Below are positions 16,107-25,956 of a DNA stretch of 55,294 bases, piece after piece. Positions within the stretch are counted from its first letter, which is position 1, and each line of letters begins with the position of its first letter. Location: NCBI GenBank assembly GCA_022825665.1, contig JAJDWI010000166.1:1-55294 (forward strand), written 5' to 3'. This DNA comes from Candidatus Poribacteria bacterium (GTDB lineage: Bacteria; Poribacteria; WGA-4E; WGA-3G). The notes beneath the pieces were generated by a model. That model was not told the DNA's origin, searched no databases, and saw only the letters and a list, made by a program, of their open reading frames with translations. Made by a program: the position numbers and the translations under genes.

Positions 16107-16378
16107 TACTATAGTTTGGACAGTTTTAAAACTTCTCGTAGGATGTTGTGAAAACGCCTAACATCCAGACAAGTTAGAATTTATACACCTTTCGCCCCTC
16201 TGGGGCTTTTGTTTGGTGAGGGACACGTTACTATACACATTCCGCCCCTCTGGGGCTGCTCTCTATTACTTCCGATATATGTTTTCAGTGAGTTACAATG
16301 ACAGGAAAAACTGGATAAAAATGGAAAAACACCTGAAAACCCTATAAGCAAGGAACATAAATTGTCCAAACTATAGTA
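16107..16378. mobile_element. MITE-like element with 14-bp terminal inverted repeats and TA duplications
   Basis: The ends CTATAGTTTGGACA (16109-16122) and TGTCCAAACTATAG (16363-16376) are perfect inverse copies, each flanked by TA. That pattern is expected of IS630/Tc1-mariner-type insertions. The interior is non-coding and holds two GCCCCTCTGGGGC hairpins. It matches the repeat at about 90-336 in reverse, with arms differing in the palindrome centre (AGC versus AGA). No transposase is in the window. Confidence 0.65.
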
Positions 16379-16465
16379 GTGTATATCCGGTATCATTTTT
16401 TTATAATTAGTGGGTAAATTGTATCACATATTTTATCGGTAGTCAACATGCAATTGAGATCGTAA

Positions 16466-16692
16466 CAGAGCCATTCAGTTTTCATTAATTCATAGAAATA
16501 TATCGTAAAGTCGCGCCCGTGAGGTTGTTCCTACAGAAGAGGGTGTCGGGTGAAGACGGGCGAGGAGACCTCTCCCCTACGAGGTTGTCTGAACAAGGAT
16601 TTGCAGGAGAAAAGGTCGCGATTCGGAGGGTGCTTCTACAAAAGAAAGCTTAATAATAAAAATAATAAGATTTGAAAAACTGAATGGCTCTG
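16466..16692. repeat. Inverted-repeat element with 17-bp perfect ends
   Basis: CAGAGCCATTCAGTTTT (16466-16482) is exactly inverted at 16676-16692. Between them lie a GGGCGAGG-type hairpin and a GTCTGAAC-type unit, both seen elsewhere. A near-identical left end (one mismatch) occurs at 48321-48337. The right flank ATTGCGCGACTACGAAC also recurs at about 48676. No target-site duplication is obvious. Confidence 0.55.
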
Positions 16693-16794
16693 ATTGCGCG
16701 ACTACGAACTCATGATCTTTTATCATGATTAAAGTACCCAATACGATAGCGATTCATGACTATTAGATGTATACGAATCTGTTGTATTAAATAT

Positions 16795-16824
16795 TTGACA
16801 GAAAAGGCAATAATATGGTATCAT
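16795..16824 (+). promoter_or_regulatory. Sigma-70-type promoter for the membrane protein/secA run
   Basis: TTGACA at 16795-16800 is followed after 18 bases by TATCAT (16819-16824). The -35 box is perfect and the -10 box moderate. The start codon used for the downstream gene is 43 bases beyond. Confidence 0.45.
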
Positions 16825-16866
16825 TTTATGGTAAATATAGTGTAACCACATACCAATTTTGGTATA

Positions 16867-18054
16867 TTGTCTAAATTCCTTAACTCTCCGGTTTACACAT
16901 CCGACATACTGGCTAAGCACATGGGACAGTTCCAATTCAAGTACACCGATATCCTTAGGGTTTGCAGGTACGGGTTTAGTGGTAGAAGGATAGGTCTTCA
17001 TCTTGTAGGTATATTACTTGCATACTTAATATATGAGATTCTGGTCTATCTCAGCCTTGCAATATCAGGTGGATCAGAAGTAAATACGTATTGGGATGCC
17101 TACGGTTTCTTGCCTATACCCCCTTTTTTCGTTACCGATTTAAAACCACTCACTACGGTTGCAATGTGGTTGGGAATAATTATCTTCGCGTCAATCTTTT
17201 TCCTTGTCAGTGCGATGACATCCAAGATTACTATAGAACAATTACGTGGTGATACATATTTTTCTGTTGGAAATGCGGTAAAGTTTATAAAACTTAAATG
17301 GCAAACAGTGATCGGATCGTTCTTATCCTTACCTTTTCTTATACTTCTTTTATTGATGATTCCAGTTAGCGTTGCGCTTCTTGGCAATATTCCGTATATT
17401 GGTAAACCCATTCTCATTTTTGCATCAGTATTTTCACCGATTGGATTTTTTATAGGACTTATCATAGCATTTATTTTTGTAGTGTTTATTGCCAGTTTGT
17501 TCTTTATGCCAGCGATTGTTGCAACCACAGGTTCAGATGCCTTTGAAACAATTTATCAACTCTTCGCAATAGTATGGAATCAGCCGTGGCGACTCGTATT
17601 TTATGGGTTACTGCTATTTCTTCTTAAGATGTTTCTTGTACCAATTTGGGGGATTTTCTGTGTTGCAGGAATCATGATAGTCATAGTTCCAACATTTAGA
17701 CTACACACTCAATTTATACAAGAATCAATTGCAATTGCAAATAAATGGTTGGGTGGTGGACTACAAAAAACAATAGAATTTATATTTAGAGATGATGCAG
17801 TTCTTTTTGGATTTGATAATACCTCCCAATTTCCTGTAGCAACAATCTCGACAGTAATCTGTGCCATTTTGCTAACCTTAACGTTAATAAGTTTAGCCAG
17901 TGGTGTAGTCGCCTATCTGTTTTCATTAGCATCGGTTGGAACAACGTTAATCTATGTAGTTATACGGATGCGTTTAGACGAAAATAATCTAATAGAAATT
18001 ATCGGAGTAGATGGACAGTTACATACATCACCACAGCATATAGGAGATGAATGA
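16867..18054 (+). CDS. Multi-pass membrane protein of unknown function
   Basis: The 395-residue protein has a cytosolic-looking start (FKYTDILRVCRYGFSGRR). About seven or eight hydrophobic helices follow, from residue 45 to residue 375, and the tail is polar. I do not recognise a family. The frame opens with TTG at 16867; the first ATG, at 16921, would remove 18 residues. Neither start has a clear ribosome site, so the N-terminus is uncertain. It precedes secA by 80 bases on the same strand and probably shares the promoter at 16795. The hydrophobic pattern and lack of pumps or catalytic motifs leave the role open. Confidence 0.7.
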   Translation: MSKFLNSPVYTSDILAKHMGQFQFKYTDILRVCRYGFSGRRIGLHLVGILLAYLIYEILVYLSLAISGGSEVNTYWDAYGFLPIPPFFVTDLKPLTTVAMWLGIIIFASIFFLVSAMTSKITIEQLRGDTYFSVGNAVKFIKLKWQTVIGSFLSLPFLILLLLMIPVSVALLGNIPYIGKPILIFASVFSPIGFFIGLIIAFIFVVFIASLFFMPAIVATTGSDAFETIYQLFAIVWNQPWRLVFYGLLLFLLKMFLVPIWGIFCVAGIMIVIVPTFRLHTQFIQESIAIANKWLGGGLQKTIEFIFRDDAVLFGFDNTSQFPVATISTVICAILLTLTLISLASGVVAYLFSLASVGTTLIYVVIRMRLDENNLIEIIGVDGQLHTSPQHIGDE

Positions 18055-18134
18055 TATTGAACACTTACACCACATTAAGATTGAATGATAATGTGATGTA
18101 ATTTGTCTACGTTTAATACCGTTTATATTGGGAT

Positions 18135-20840
18135 ATGTTTGATAAAGTAATGACTAAAGTTTTCGGTAGTAAGGAAGAGCGCGATGTCAAACGTTTTCGT
18201 GATGTCGTTGAAGCAGTCAATCGACTTGAACCGGAAATTCAAAAATTAAATGATGCGAAACTTCAAGCCAAAACACCCGCCTTTCGTCGACGGTTGGATG
18301 CAGGTGAGTCCCTTGATGATATATTGGTAGAGGCATTCGCTGTTGTTCGAGAAGCAGCGGTTAGAACACTAAAACAACGTCACTATGATGTGCAAATTAT
18401 TGGCGGTGCAGCACTACATCAAGGTGCTATTGCTGAAATGAGAACGGGTGAAGGAAAGACGTTAACATCAACACTTGCGGTCTATCTTAATGCTCTTTCA
18501 GGAAGAGGCGTTCATCTTGCGACTGTGAATGACTATCTTGCGCGTCGTGATGCTGAGTGGATGGGAAAGATATATAACTTTCTTGGTTTATCAGTTGGTT
18601 TAACCCTGAGTTTGATGCCGCATGAACAGAAAAAACTTGCATATAAAGCGGACATAACTTATGGAGTTCACAGTGAGTTCGGTTTTGATTACCTGAACGA
18701 TAACAGAGCACTCACCCTAGATTCAAAAGCCCAACGTGGGCATCCGTATGCTATACTTGATGAAGTAGACAGTATTCTAATTGATGAAGCACGGACACCG
18801 CTCATTATTTCTGATCCTTCCAATAAACCCGCAGAACTCTATCGTAAAATAAATCATGTTGTTACACAACTTCGTAATGAGGAACATTACGAAATTGATG
18901 AGAAAGGTAAATCCCGAGGTAGTGTCGTTCTGACAGATGATGGCATAGAAGAAGTCCAACGTCTTCTCAACATAGAGAACTTGTATGATCATAACAATAT
19001 TATGCTTGTACATCATCTCAACCAATCTCTAACTGCACATCATCTCTACAAAAGTGATATTGACTATCTGGTTGAAAATGGTGAAGTGTTATTGATTGAT
19101 GAATTTACAGGACGAAAGCAAATCGGACGTAGACTAAGTGAAGGACTTCATCAAGCCATTGAAGCGAAAGAACGGGTAAGAATAGCACAGGAAAATGAAA
19201 CTTTTGCCAAAATTACTTACCAAAATTATTTCCGTATGTACGAGAAACTTGCAGGGATGACGGGTACTGCTGCAACAGAGGCTAATGAATTTGGACATAT
19301 CTATGGGTTAGATGTTGTTGTTGTGCCAACCAATGAACCGATGATTCGGCTTGACCATCCAGACCAAATATACAGATCTGAAGAAGCAAAATATAAGGCT
19401 GTTTTAGAAGATATAGTAGAGCAGCATGAAAAAGGTCGTCCTGTGCTTGTTGGAACAATATCCATTGAGAATTCAGAAAAGTTAAGCAAACTACTTCGAT
19501 CAAGACTTCGTAATATCAAACATCAAGTGTTGAATGCTAAAGAACATACGCGTGAAGCAGATATCGTGGCACAAGCGGGAATACCTGGTGCAGTCACCAT
19601 TGCTACGAATATGGCGGGTAGGGGTGTTGACATTCTACTGGGTGGCAATCCTGAAGGTTTGGCGAAAGATATGATACGGAAGCAAAAGTTAGACCCGATA
19701 GAGCATTCTTCTGACACAGAATCTGATGAGTGGAATGCAGCATTTGCCGAAGCTGAAGCGATTTGTAAAGCGAACCAAGAACGTGTATTAAAAGCTGGTG
19801 GACTCCATATTGTTGGTACCGAACGTCACGATTCTCGTCGTATTGATAACCAATTGCGGGGTCGTTCAGGTAGACAGGGGGATCCAGGTTCTTCAAGATT
19901 CTACCTATCGCTTGAAGACGATTTAATGAAGAAGTTTGGATCGGAACGGCTACAAGGATTCATGAGTCGCGCCGGAATGACTGATGATATGCCGCTTGAA
20001 CACCCATGGATCTCAAAATCAATCGAAAAAGCACAGACGCGCGTTGAACAGATTAACTTTGATATTCGTAAAAACATACTCAAATTTGACGATGTTATGG
20101 AAGCACAACGTAATACGATATATTCATTAAGAGACTCAATCCTATCGGAAGAAGATCCGAAAGAAACTGTATGGGAAATGATTGAGAACGTAGTTGAAGA
20201 TCAAATATACGATGCTATACCTGAAAAGGGCACACGTGAAAAAGAGGATATTGAGCAGCTTGAGAAATGGCTTACGACTACGTTTCCCTTTGACATTACT
20301 ATCAGTAAACCGTTGAGTGAAATACCTGCAGACGAACTTAACGAACAACTCATTGGCTGTTTGAAAGCCGCCTATAAACAACGTGAAGAGGAGATGGGTT
20401 CTGAAACTATGCGGTTATTGGAACGTCTTCTGCTTTTGGATAGAATTGATAGTCATTGGAAAGATCATCTTTATAACATTGACTTTATTGAACAGGAGAT
20501 GAGATTATCGGGATATGGTGGAAAAGATCCGATAATAGTGTTCAAGGGTGAAGCACTTGGTGTGTTTGAATCTATGTATCAAACCATAGAAAAAGAGGTA
20601 AGTGAATTTATCTTCAAGTCACGTGTAAATACAGAAGCCCCGCGACGCACACCGAATCGCAGACCGAGTGGGTCACGTCGACCAGCACAACATAGAGCTG
20701 CTGCAGCTGCAAATGATAGTGCTCAAACCTCTGCTGAATTTGCTTCCCAACAAGCAATGGGTAATATGCCGAAGGTTGGAAGAAATGCACCTTGCCCCTG
20801 CGGTAGTGGAAAGAAATATAAGAAATGTCATGGTAGGTAA
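18135..20840 (+). CDS. secA: Preprotein translocase ATPase SecA
   Basis: The 901-residue protein is a complete SecA. It has Walker A MRTGEGKT near residue 101, a DEAD-type box in [15 protein letters not shown] near residue 210, and GTDILLGG-like [11 protein letters not shown] near residue 495. The helicase motif [15 protein letters not shown] lies near residue 575. A C-terminal zinc site, [15 protein letters not shown], binds SecB or ribosomes. SecA drives Sec-dependent export, used here by the secreted and barrel proteins of the window. The length is normal, and the variable proline/arginine-rich linker before the zinc site is usual. A Trm112-like gene follows after 52 bases. Confidence 0.97.
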   Translation: MFDKVMTKVFGSKEERDVKRFRDVVEAVNRLEPEIQKLNDAKLQAKTPAFRRRLDAGESLDDILVEAFAVVREAAVRTLKQRHYDVQIIGGAALHQGAIAEMRTGEGKTLTSTLAVYLNALSGRGVHLATVNDYLARRDAEWMGKIYNFLGLSVGLTLSLMPHEQKKLAYKADITYGVHSEFGFDYLNDNRALTLDSKAQRGHPYAILDEVDSILIDEARTPLIISDPSNKPAELYRKINHVVTQLRNEEHYEIDEKGKSRGSVVLTDDGIEEVQRLLNIENLYDHNNIMLVHHLNQSLTAHHLYKSDIDYLVENGEVLLIDEFTGRKQIGRRLSEGLHQAIEAKERVRIAQENETFAKITYQNYFRMYEKLAGMTGTAATEANEFGHIYGLDVVVVPTNEPMIRLDHPDQIYRSEEAKYKAVLEDIVEQHEKGRPVLVGTISIENSEKLSKLLRSRLRNIKHQVLNAKEHTREADIVAQAGIPGAVTIATNMAGRGVDILLGGNPEGLAKDMIRKQKLDPIEHSSDTESDEWNAAFAEAEAICKANQERVLKAGGLHIVGTERHDSRRIDNQLRGRSGRQGDPGSSRFYLSLEDDLMKKFGSERLQGFMSRAGMTDDMPLEHPWISKSIEKAQTRVEQINFDIRKNILKFDDVMEAQRNTIYSLRDSILSEEDPKETVWEMIENVVEDQIYDAIPEKGTREKEDIEQLEKWLTTTFPFDITISKPLSEIPADELNEQLIGCLKAAYKQREEEMGSETMRLLERLLLLDRIDSHWKDHLYNIDFIEQEMRLSGYGGKDPIIVFKGEALGVFESMYQTIEKEVSEFIFKSRVNTEAPRRTPNRRPSGSRRPAQHRAAAAANDSAQTSAEFASQQAMGNMPKVGRNAPCPCGSGKKYKKCHGR

Positions 20841-20892
20841 AAAGATGATTACTAAATGCTTGTTGTAAGATAATTACTTTTGGAGATATGTG

Positions 20893-21087
20893 ATGAATGC
20901 TGATAAACCGTATGAATTATCGAAGACATTGCTCGAAATTCTTGCGTGTCCCGCATGTATGGGTAAGATTGAACACGTTGAAGCTGAAGAAAAATTAGTT
21001 TGTCTTGGAGAATGTAAACGTCGTTATCCTATTCGAGATGGAATTCCGGTAATGTTGATTGACGAAGCGGAAAAACCTTCAACATAA
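20893..21087 (+). CDS. Trm112-family zinc-binding protein
   Basis: The 64-residue protein has the family core LLEILACPACMGKIEH. A second half follows with a cysteine (LGECKRRYPIRDGIPVMLIDEA). Trm112-like proteins are small zinc-ribbon folds that stabilise partner methyltransferases or sit in lipid A/LPS gene sets. Here it opens a polysaccharide block. I use the ATG at 20893, not the adjacent GTG at 20890, because TGGAGAT precedes it at suitable distance. A tail KLVCLGECKRRYPI supports the family call. Confidence 0.85.
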   Translation: MNADKPYELSKTLLEILACPACMGKIEHVEAEEKLVCLGECKRRYPIRDGIPVMLIDEAEKPST

Positions 21088-21114
21088 AGATGGACAATAT
21101 TGGTTTCACAGAAA

Positions 21115-22350
21115 ATGCGTATCTTATTTTTAAGTCTAAGATGTCCATATCCACCACATCGTGGAGACCGCATTCGATCGTACCATTTTATCAAACAACT
21201 CTCCAAACGGCATGACATAACATCAGTTTTTTTTGCTGAGTCTGATTCTGACATTGAAGCAGTTGAGTATCTCCAACCTTTCTGCGAAAGAGTAGAATGG
21301 GTTCGTTTTAGACCCTCTTTTGCGTCAATTAACACTGCTATACATTGTTTATCACCTAACCCTTTACAGGTGCATTATTGGTATTCTCCCCAGATGCAGC
21401 GGAAAATTAACCAACTTCTTGCTGAAGTAGATTATGATCTGATACATGCTCAACTCTTTCGTATGGGACAATATGTAAAAAAGACATGTGGTATTACGAA
21501 GATATTGGATTTGTGTGATTCGTTAGCACTAAATTTGAGTCGTCGTGCGGAATTAGATTGCACACCAAAACGATATTTGGTAAAATTGGAGGAAAAACGG
21601 GTTCGTCGGTATGAAGTTGAGATTATGAAATCATTTGACGGTGGTACTGTCGTGGCGAATTTTGACCGTGATTATTTACTTAATCAAGATAAGGATCTCA
21701 ATTTATCGGTCGTACCAATGGGGGTTGATCTCAAGTATTTTAACCCCTACCAAGATAATGTAGAAAATGGTGATGAATCCTATAGTATGACATCATCTAT
21801 TAAAAACAACGGATCGAAAGATAGTTCCAAAAACTTGCTATTTACTGGCACTATGAACTATTTTCCTAACTCAGATGCGGTCGTATATTTCTGTAATGAT
21901 GTTTTTCCATTGATACAAGAACAGCATCCAGACATCACTTTTTATATTGTTGGTAACCATCCGACTGAACAGGTTCGTAAACTTTCAGAGAAAAAAGGGG
22001 TGGTTGTTACAGGTTTTGTACCAGATATCCGTCCATATTTTCAGAATGCCTCTGTATTTGTAGCACCCTTACGCGCAGGATCAGGAATACAAACGAAGAA
22101 TTTAGAGGCAATGGCAATGGGAACACCGGTGGTAACTACTTCAATTGGTGCGATGGGATTAGAAGCAGAAGCAAATAAGGAACTACTTATTGCTGATACA
22201 CCTGAATTATTCGCAGAACATGTCATTAATTTACTTGATAACCCAAATATACAACAACAACTTGCTAAGGCAGGGAGGAAACGGGTTGAAACAAGTTATG
22301 ATTGGCAGGTTCTCGTAGAACGTCTTGAACAAGTTTACACACAAATATAA
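21115..22350 (+). CDS. Glycosyltransferase family 4 (TIGR03087-like sugar transferase)
   Basis: The 411-residue GT-B enzyme begins MRILFLSLRCPYPPHRGDRIRSYHF, typical of the TIGR03087 group associated with EpsH/exosortase-linked polysaccharide synthesis. The C-terminal half has the GT1-type donor site: GTMNYFPNSDAVVYF, GFVPDIRPYFQNASVFVAPLRAGSGIQTKNLEAMAMGTPVV. The glutamate in the KNLEAMAMG motif contacts the donor nucleotide-sugar. The frame opens at a TTG at 21100, but the ATG at 21115 begins exactly at the family N-terminus. A low-complexity stretch rich in Asn and Ser at residues about 215-245 breaks the two lobes. No exosortase is visible here. Confidence 0.85.
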   Translation: MRILFLSLRCPYPPHRGDRIRSYHFIKQLSKRHDITSVFFAESDSDIEAVEYLQPFCERVEWVRFRPSFASINTAIHCLSPNPLQVHYWYSPQMQRKINQLLAEVDYDLIHAQLFRMGQYVKKTCGITKILDLCDSLALNLSRRAELDCTPKRYLVKLEEKRVRRYEVEIMKSFDGGTVVANFDRDYLLNQDKDLNLSVVPMGVDLKYFNPYQDNVENGDESYSMTSSIKNNGSKDSSKNLLFTGTMNYFPNSDAVVYFCNDVFPLIQEQHPDITFYIVGNHPTEQVRKLSEKKGVVVTGFVPDIRPYFQNASVFVAPLRAGSGIQTKNLEAMAMGTPVVTTSIGAMGLEAEANKELLIADTPELFAEHVINLLDNPNIQQQLAKAGRKRVETSYDWQVLVERLEQVYTQI

Positions 22351-22431
22351 TAAATCATAATATTAGTGATTGGAATTATACTATAATTATTTGGTAAGTG
22401 TGCTTTGATACACAGAAGCAAAGGAGGTAAT

Positions 22432-24405
22432 ATGGAAAAATACAAAATAAAATGGAGTTCTTCTGTTATTGTTGATATATTGCTTGTTAATTTGGCATTC
22501 CTATTAACCTATTTTACTTGTAGACAACTTAAATTTGATGTACTCACAAGTTTTGAACAGATATTTTTTTTCTCATCTCTAACTTCCTTACAACTGTATA
22601 TTTTTCTTGCTTGCGTTGTTACATTATTCCGTATTGCTACCTTTATATCCTTTAAAATATATAAGCCTATCTGGCGGTATGCTGGAGTCAAGGAATTTCG
22701 TTCCTTTGCCGCTGCAGTTGCGCTATCTTGTTTACTTCTAATTTGTCTTGCAATAATACTAAAACGTTTTGATACTTGGACTTTCTTTTTAATTGATGGG
22801 ATATATAGTGCTCTGCTTATTGGATTCATAAAGTTCTCACATTGCATTATAAAGGAAGGTAGATTAAAAGAGGTTGCACCACCACGAACTAAAGTTTTAA
22901 TTGTTGGTGCAGGAATGGCTGGAATTGGTGTCTTAAAAGAGCTGCGGGGTCATCCGGAAAAGGGCTATTTGCCTGTTGGTTTTATTGATGATAATCCTGA
23001 GAAGGTTGGCAAATATATTGCGGGACTTGAAGTACTTGGTACGACTCGTGATCTTACCTATATTGCACGTAAACGGGAAATTGAGGAAGTTATCATTGCA
23101 ATGCCATCGGCACCAGCCGGTAAAATTAGAGATATTATACGTCAGTGTGAATACAGACGATGTCAATTCAAGATAGTTCCAAATATACACGCTATACTTG
23201 AAGGTAAAGTTAGTATCAGTCACATACGTGAGGTAAAGTTAGAAGACTTACTGAACCGTTCCACCGCTCCGATAGATTTGGCAGAGATTTCTAAGAATCT
23301 TTCTGGTAAACGCGTAATGGTGACTGGGGCAGGGGGTTCTATTGGATCAGAACTCTGTAGACAGGTAGCTAAACTTGATCCCGAATTATTGATATTATTC
23401 GGACGTGGTGAAAATAGTCTCTATCATATTGATCTGGAATTACGCGAATCTAACCCAGAACAGAATAGGGAATTGATTATAGGAGATATTAGAGATAATT
23501 CCAAAGTATATCAAATTATAGAACGGTACCGACCTCATATTATCTTCCACGCTGCCGCACATAAACATGTCAAATTTATGGAGAATCATCCTGATGAGGC
23601 AGTGAAAAATAACATACTTGGCACAAAAAACCTTATTGATGCTGCAATAAAACATCACGTTGAAGCATTCATACTTGTTTCCTCAGACAAATCTGTTAAT
23701 CCCACGAGTGTGTATGGTGCTTCCAAACGAGTGACAGAAAAGCTTATCCAATGTAAAGCCAATCGCAACGGTACTAAATTTATTGCTGTACGGTTTGGTA
23801 ATGTTATCGGTAGTCGTGCAAGTGTACTGCCAAATTTCAAACGTCAGATAGCGAAAGGTGGACCAGTCACTGTCACACATAGAGAAGCAACACGTTACTT
23901 TATGACTATACCTGAAGCAGTCCAACTCCTAATTCAAGCAGGTGCGATGGGAAATGGTGGAGAAATCTTGATGTTAGATATGGGTGAACCGATTAAGATT
24001 CTTGACCTTGCTCGCGACTTAATCCGACTCTCAGGCTTAGAACTTGATAAGGATATTAAGATAGACTTTACTGGTCTGGAACCGGGAGAGAAATTATATG
24101 AAGAACTTCTGACACCGAAAGAGGGAGTAACAGCCACTAAACACCAACGTATCTTTGTTGCACAAATGGAAAATATTGAAGAGGAACAGTTGCTATTACA
24201 AATAAGTGAACTTGCTGAATTTGCTGAGGCACTTGATACAGATGGTATAATCGCTAAACTACAAGAATTAGTTCCAACTTACCAACCGAATCGTGCATTC
24301 ATATCAGATTCTGACGACAATAAGCAAGTTGATATACGTCGTCATCTTATTTCATCCACTGATGAGGCGGAAGTTGAAGAAACTGGAACAGTGGATACAG
24401 TTTAA
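22432..24405 (+). CDS. Membrane-bound CapD/FlaA1-type nucleotide-sugar dehydratase/epimerase
   Basis: The 657-residue protein has four or five N-terminal transmembrane helices (residues about 10-130). A CoA-binding-like Rossmann domain follows (VLIVGAGMAGIGVLKEL, near residue 150). A C-terminal SDR domain begins VMVTGAGGSIGSEL near residue 297 and contains DKSVNPTSVYGASKR (the SxnYxxxK-type active site). This is the WbpM/PglF/CapD arrangement, expected to act on UDP-GlcNAc in exopolysaccharide synthesis. The ATG at 22432 is chosen because AAAGGAGGT precedes it. It lies between a glycosyltransferase and the initiating sugar transferase, which fits a polysaccharide operon. Confidence 0.88.
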   Translation: MEKYKIKWSSSVIVDILLVNLAFLLTYFTCRQLKFDVLTSFEQIFFFSSLTSLQLYIFLACVVTLFRIATFISFKIYKPIWRYAGVKEFRSFAAAVALSCLLLICLAIILKRFDTWTFFLIDGIYSALLIGFIKFSHCIIKEGRLKEVAPPRTKVLIVGAGMAGIGVLKELRGHPEKGYLPVGFIDDNPEKVGKYIAGLEVLGTTRDLTYIARKREIEEVIIAMPSAPAGKIRDIIRQCEYRRCQFKIVPNIHAILEGKVSISHIREVKLEDLLNRSTAPIDLAEISKNLSGKRVMVTGAGGSIGSELCRQVAKLDPELLILFGRGENSLYHIDLELRESNPEQNRELIIGDIRDNSKVYQIIERYRPHIIFHAAAHKHVKFMENHPDEAVKNNILGTKNLIDAAIKHHVEAFILVSSDKSVNPTSVYGASKRVTEKLIQCKANRNGTKFIAVRFGNVIGSRASVLPNFKRQIAKGGPVTVTHREATRYFMTIPEAVQLLIQAGAMGNGGEILMLDMGEPIKILDLARDLIRLSGLELDKDIKIDFTGLEPGEKLYEELLTPKEGVTATKHQRIFVAQMENIEEEQLLLQISELAEFAEALDTDGIIAKLQELVPTYQPNRAFISDSDDNKQVDIRRHLISSTDEAEVEETGTVDTV

Positions 24406-24409
24406 TTGT

Positions 24410-25063
24410 ATGAAATCCTATTGGGCTAAACGTACTTTTGACATCATAGTATCAACGTCAGTTCTCCTCATATTTTCTCCTCTTTTCCTACTTGGGTGTA
24501 TTCTTGCCAAAGTCCAATCTTCAGGTCCCGTATTTTACAAAGCAAAACGTATTGGATTAGGTGGAAGAATGTTTGTATTGTTTAAGTTCAGAACAATGAT
24601 AGAAAATGCTGATAAAATTGGAATCGGTCTTACGACACATAAGGATTCGCGAGTTACATCAATTGGTAGGTTTTTACGTTATACAAAATTGGACGAACTA
24701 CCAAACTTTATCAATGTAATCAAAGGAGACATGAGTTTAATTGGTCCACGTCCAGAGTCTCCAGATTATGTGAAATATTATACTGAAACCCAAAAACAGG
24801 TTTTACTTGTAAAACCTGGAATAACAGGTCCATCTCAAATAGCGAATAGAAATGAAGAAGAAAAATTAGCATCACAGCCAGATCCTGAAACTTATTACAT
24901 TACAGAATTAATGCCGAAAAAATTAGCAATTGACCTTCAATATGTTGCATCACAGTCCTTTATTTCCGATATAAAGTGGTTACTCAAAACCCTTTGGGTG
25001 CTTGTGTTTCCATCAAAGCGAAATATACAGACCAACGAGACAGGGAACCTACACAACATTTAG
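24410..25063 (+). CDS. Initiating sugar transferase (WbaP/EpsL-type phosphoglycosyltransferase)
   Basis: The 217-residue monotopic enzyme moves a sugar phosphate to undecaprenyl phosphate, the first step of polysaccharide assembly. Motifs are KRTFDIIVSTSVLLIFSPLFLLG (membrane helix, residues 7-29), GPVFYKAKRIGLGG, FKFRTM, LDELPNFINVIKGDMSLIGPRPE, and VKPGITGPSQI. These are the bacterial sugar transferase (Pfam Bac_transf) hallmarks, including the DE catalytic pair. The open frame extends upstream, but the ATG at 24410, five bases after the dehydratase stop, aligns with the family start. Confidence 0.9.
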   Translation: MKSYWAKRTFDIIVSTSVLLIFSPLFLLGCILAKVQSSGPVFYKAKRIGLGGRMFVLFKFRTMIENADKIGIGLTTHKDSRVTSIGRFLRYTKLDELPNFINVIKGDMSLIGPRPESPDYVKYYTETQKQVLLVKPGITGPSQIANRNEEEKLASQPDPETYYITELMPKKLAIDLQYVASQSFISDIKWLLKTLWVLVFPSKRNIQTNETGNLHNI

Positions 25064-25077
25064 GACGACTTCAAAGT

Positions 25078-25944
25078 ATGAAAAAGAAACGTGTCTTGAT
25101 TATTATCTCAGTTATAGTTGTGTTCTTTTTTTTATCTCTTATGCTGCGTTTTATGATGGGTTCTGTATCACTTGGTGAAAAAGTTGCTATTATTGATGTT
25201 GGCGGGATCATCACAAAATCTGATGCTTACATCAAACAGATCCATGTTTATCGTGACGATCCAAGTGTGAAGGCAATTGTCTTACGTATCAATACACCGG
25301 GTGGGAGTGTCGCACCTGTTCAAGAGATTTATCGGGAATTAACGAAGTTAGAGAAACCGATTGTAGCATCCATGGGAAGCACTGCTGCTTCTGGAGGTTA
25401 TTATATTGCTTGTGCATCGGACACTATATTCGCAAATCCGGGAACATTGACAGGCAGTATCGGTGTAATCATGCAATTTACAAAGATGAAAGGACTATAC
25501 GAGAAAGTCGGCTTAGAACAACAAGTCATAAAAAGTGGTCAGTTCAAAGATTCAAGTTCAATATTCCGAGATTTAACCGACGAAGAAATTGCTATTCTTC
25601 AAGAAACCGTTGATGATGTATATAATCAGTTTGTTGACGCTATTTCTGAGTCGCGTCAAGACCGTCTAACAAGGGATGAGATAACTAATTTAGCAGACGG
25701 ACGGATATTTTCAGGTAAACAGGCTCATACGCATAAACTGGTGGACAAATTAGGGAACTTACAAGATGCCATTGTACTTGCTGGTGAACTTGGGAACATT
25801 GAAGGCACTCCAAGAATCGTACGCAAGCAGCGAAAGTCATCTTTGCTTGAGCAAATACTTGGTATAAAACAGAATTCCTACTTTGATGACATCATAAACC
25901 TTCCCGGTGTTACCTTTCGATATGAACTTAGCTTTGGAAACTAA
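25078..25944 (+). CDS. sppA: Signal peptide peptidase SppA-type serine protease (S49)
   Basis: The 288-residue protein starts MKKKRVLIIISVIVVFFF, one membrane anchor. It continues with the S49 fold: VAIIDVGGIIT, RINTPGGSVAPVQEIY, the serine nucleophile in GSTAASGGYYIACASD (Ser near residue 105), and the general-base lysine in SGQFKDSSS. Small SppA enzymes degrade cleaved signal peptides in the membrane. The usual length is about 300. I chose the ATG at 25078, 14 bases after the previous stop, as it begins the membrane anchor. The next gene begins 12 bases after its stop. Confidence 0.9.
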   Translation: MKKKRVLIIISVIVVFFFLSLMLRFMMGSVSLGEKVAIIDVGGIITKSDAYIKQIHVYRDDPSVKAIVLRINTPGGSVAPVQEIYRELTKLEKPIVASMGSTAASGGYYIACASDTIFANPGTLTGSIGVIMQFTKMKGLYEKVGLEQQVIKSGQFKDSSSIFRDLTDEEIAILQETVDDVYNQFVDAISESRQDRLTRDEITNLADGRIFSGKQAHTHKLVDKLGNLQDAIVLAGELGNIEGTPRIVRKQRKSSLLEQILGIKQNSYFDDIINLPGVTFRYELSFGN

Positions 25945-25956
25945 GGTCTATCCATC

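Larger units (their letters stand above)
16036..16866. other. 830-bp spacer holding two inverted-repeat elements and a promoter
   Basis: No gene is seen. From left to right it holds a MITE-like element (16107-16378), a second inverted-repeat unit (16466-16692) and a promoter (16795-16824) for the plus-strand genes downstream. Small frames inside follow the repeats and are not convincing. Confidence 0.65.

Noticed and set aside
16181-16396. 71-codon frame on the minus strand inside the spacer
   Set aside because: It overlaps the MITE-like element and reads through its hairpins and its terminal repeat.
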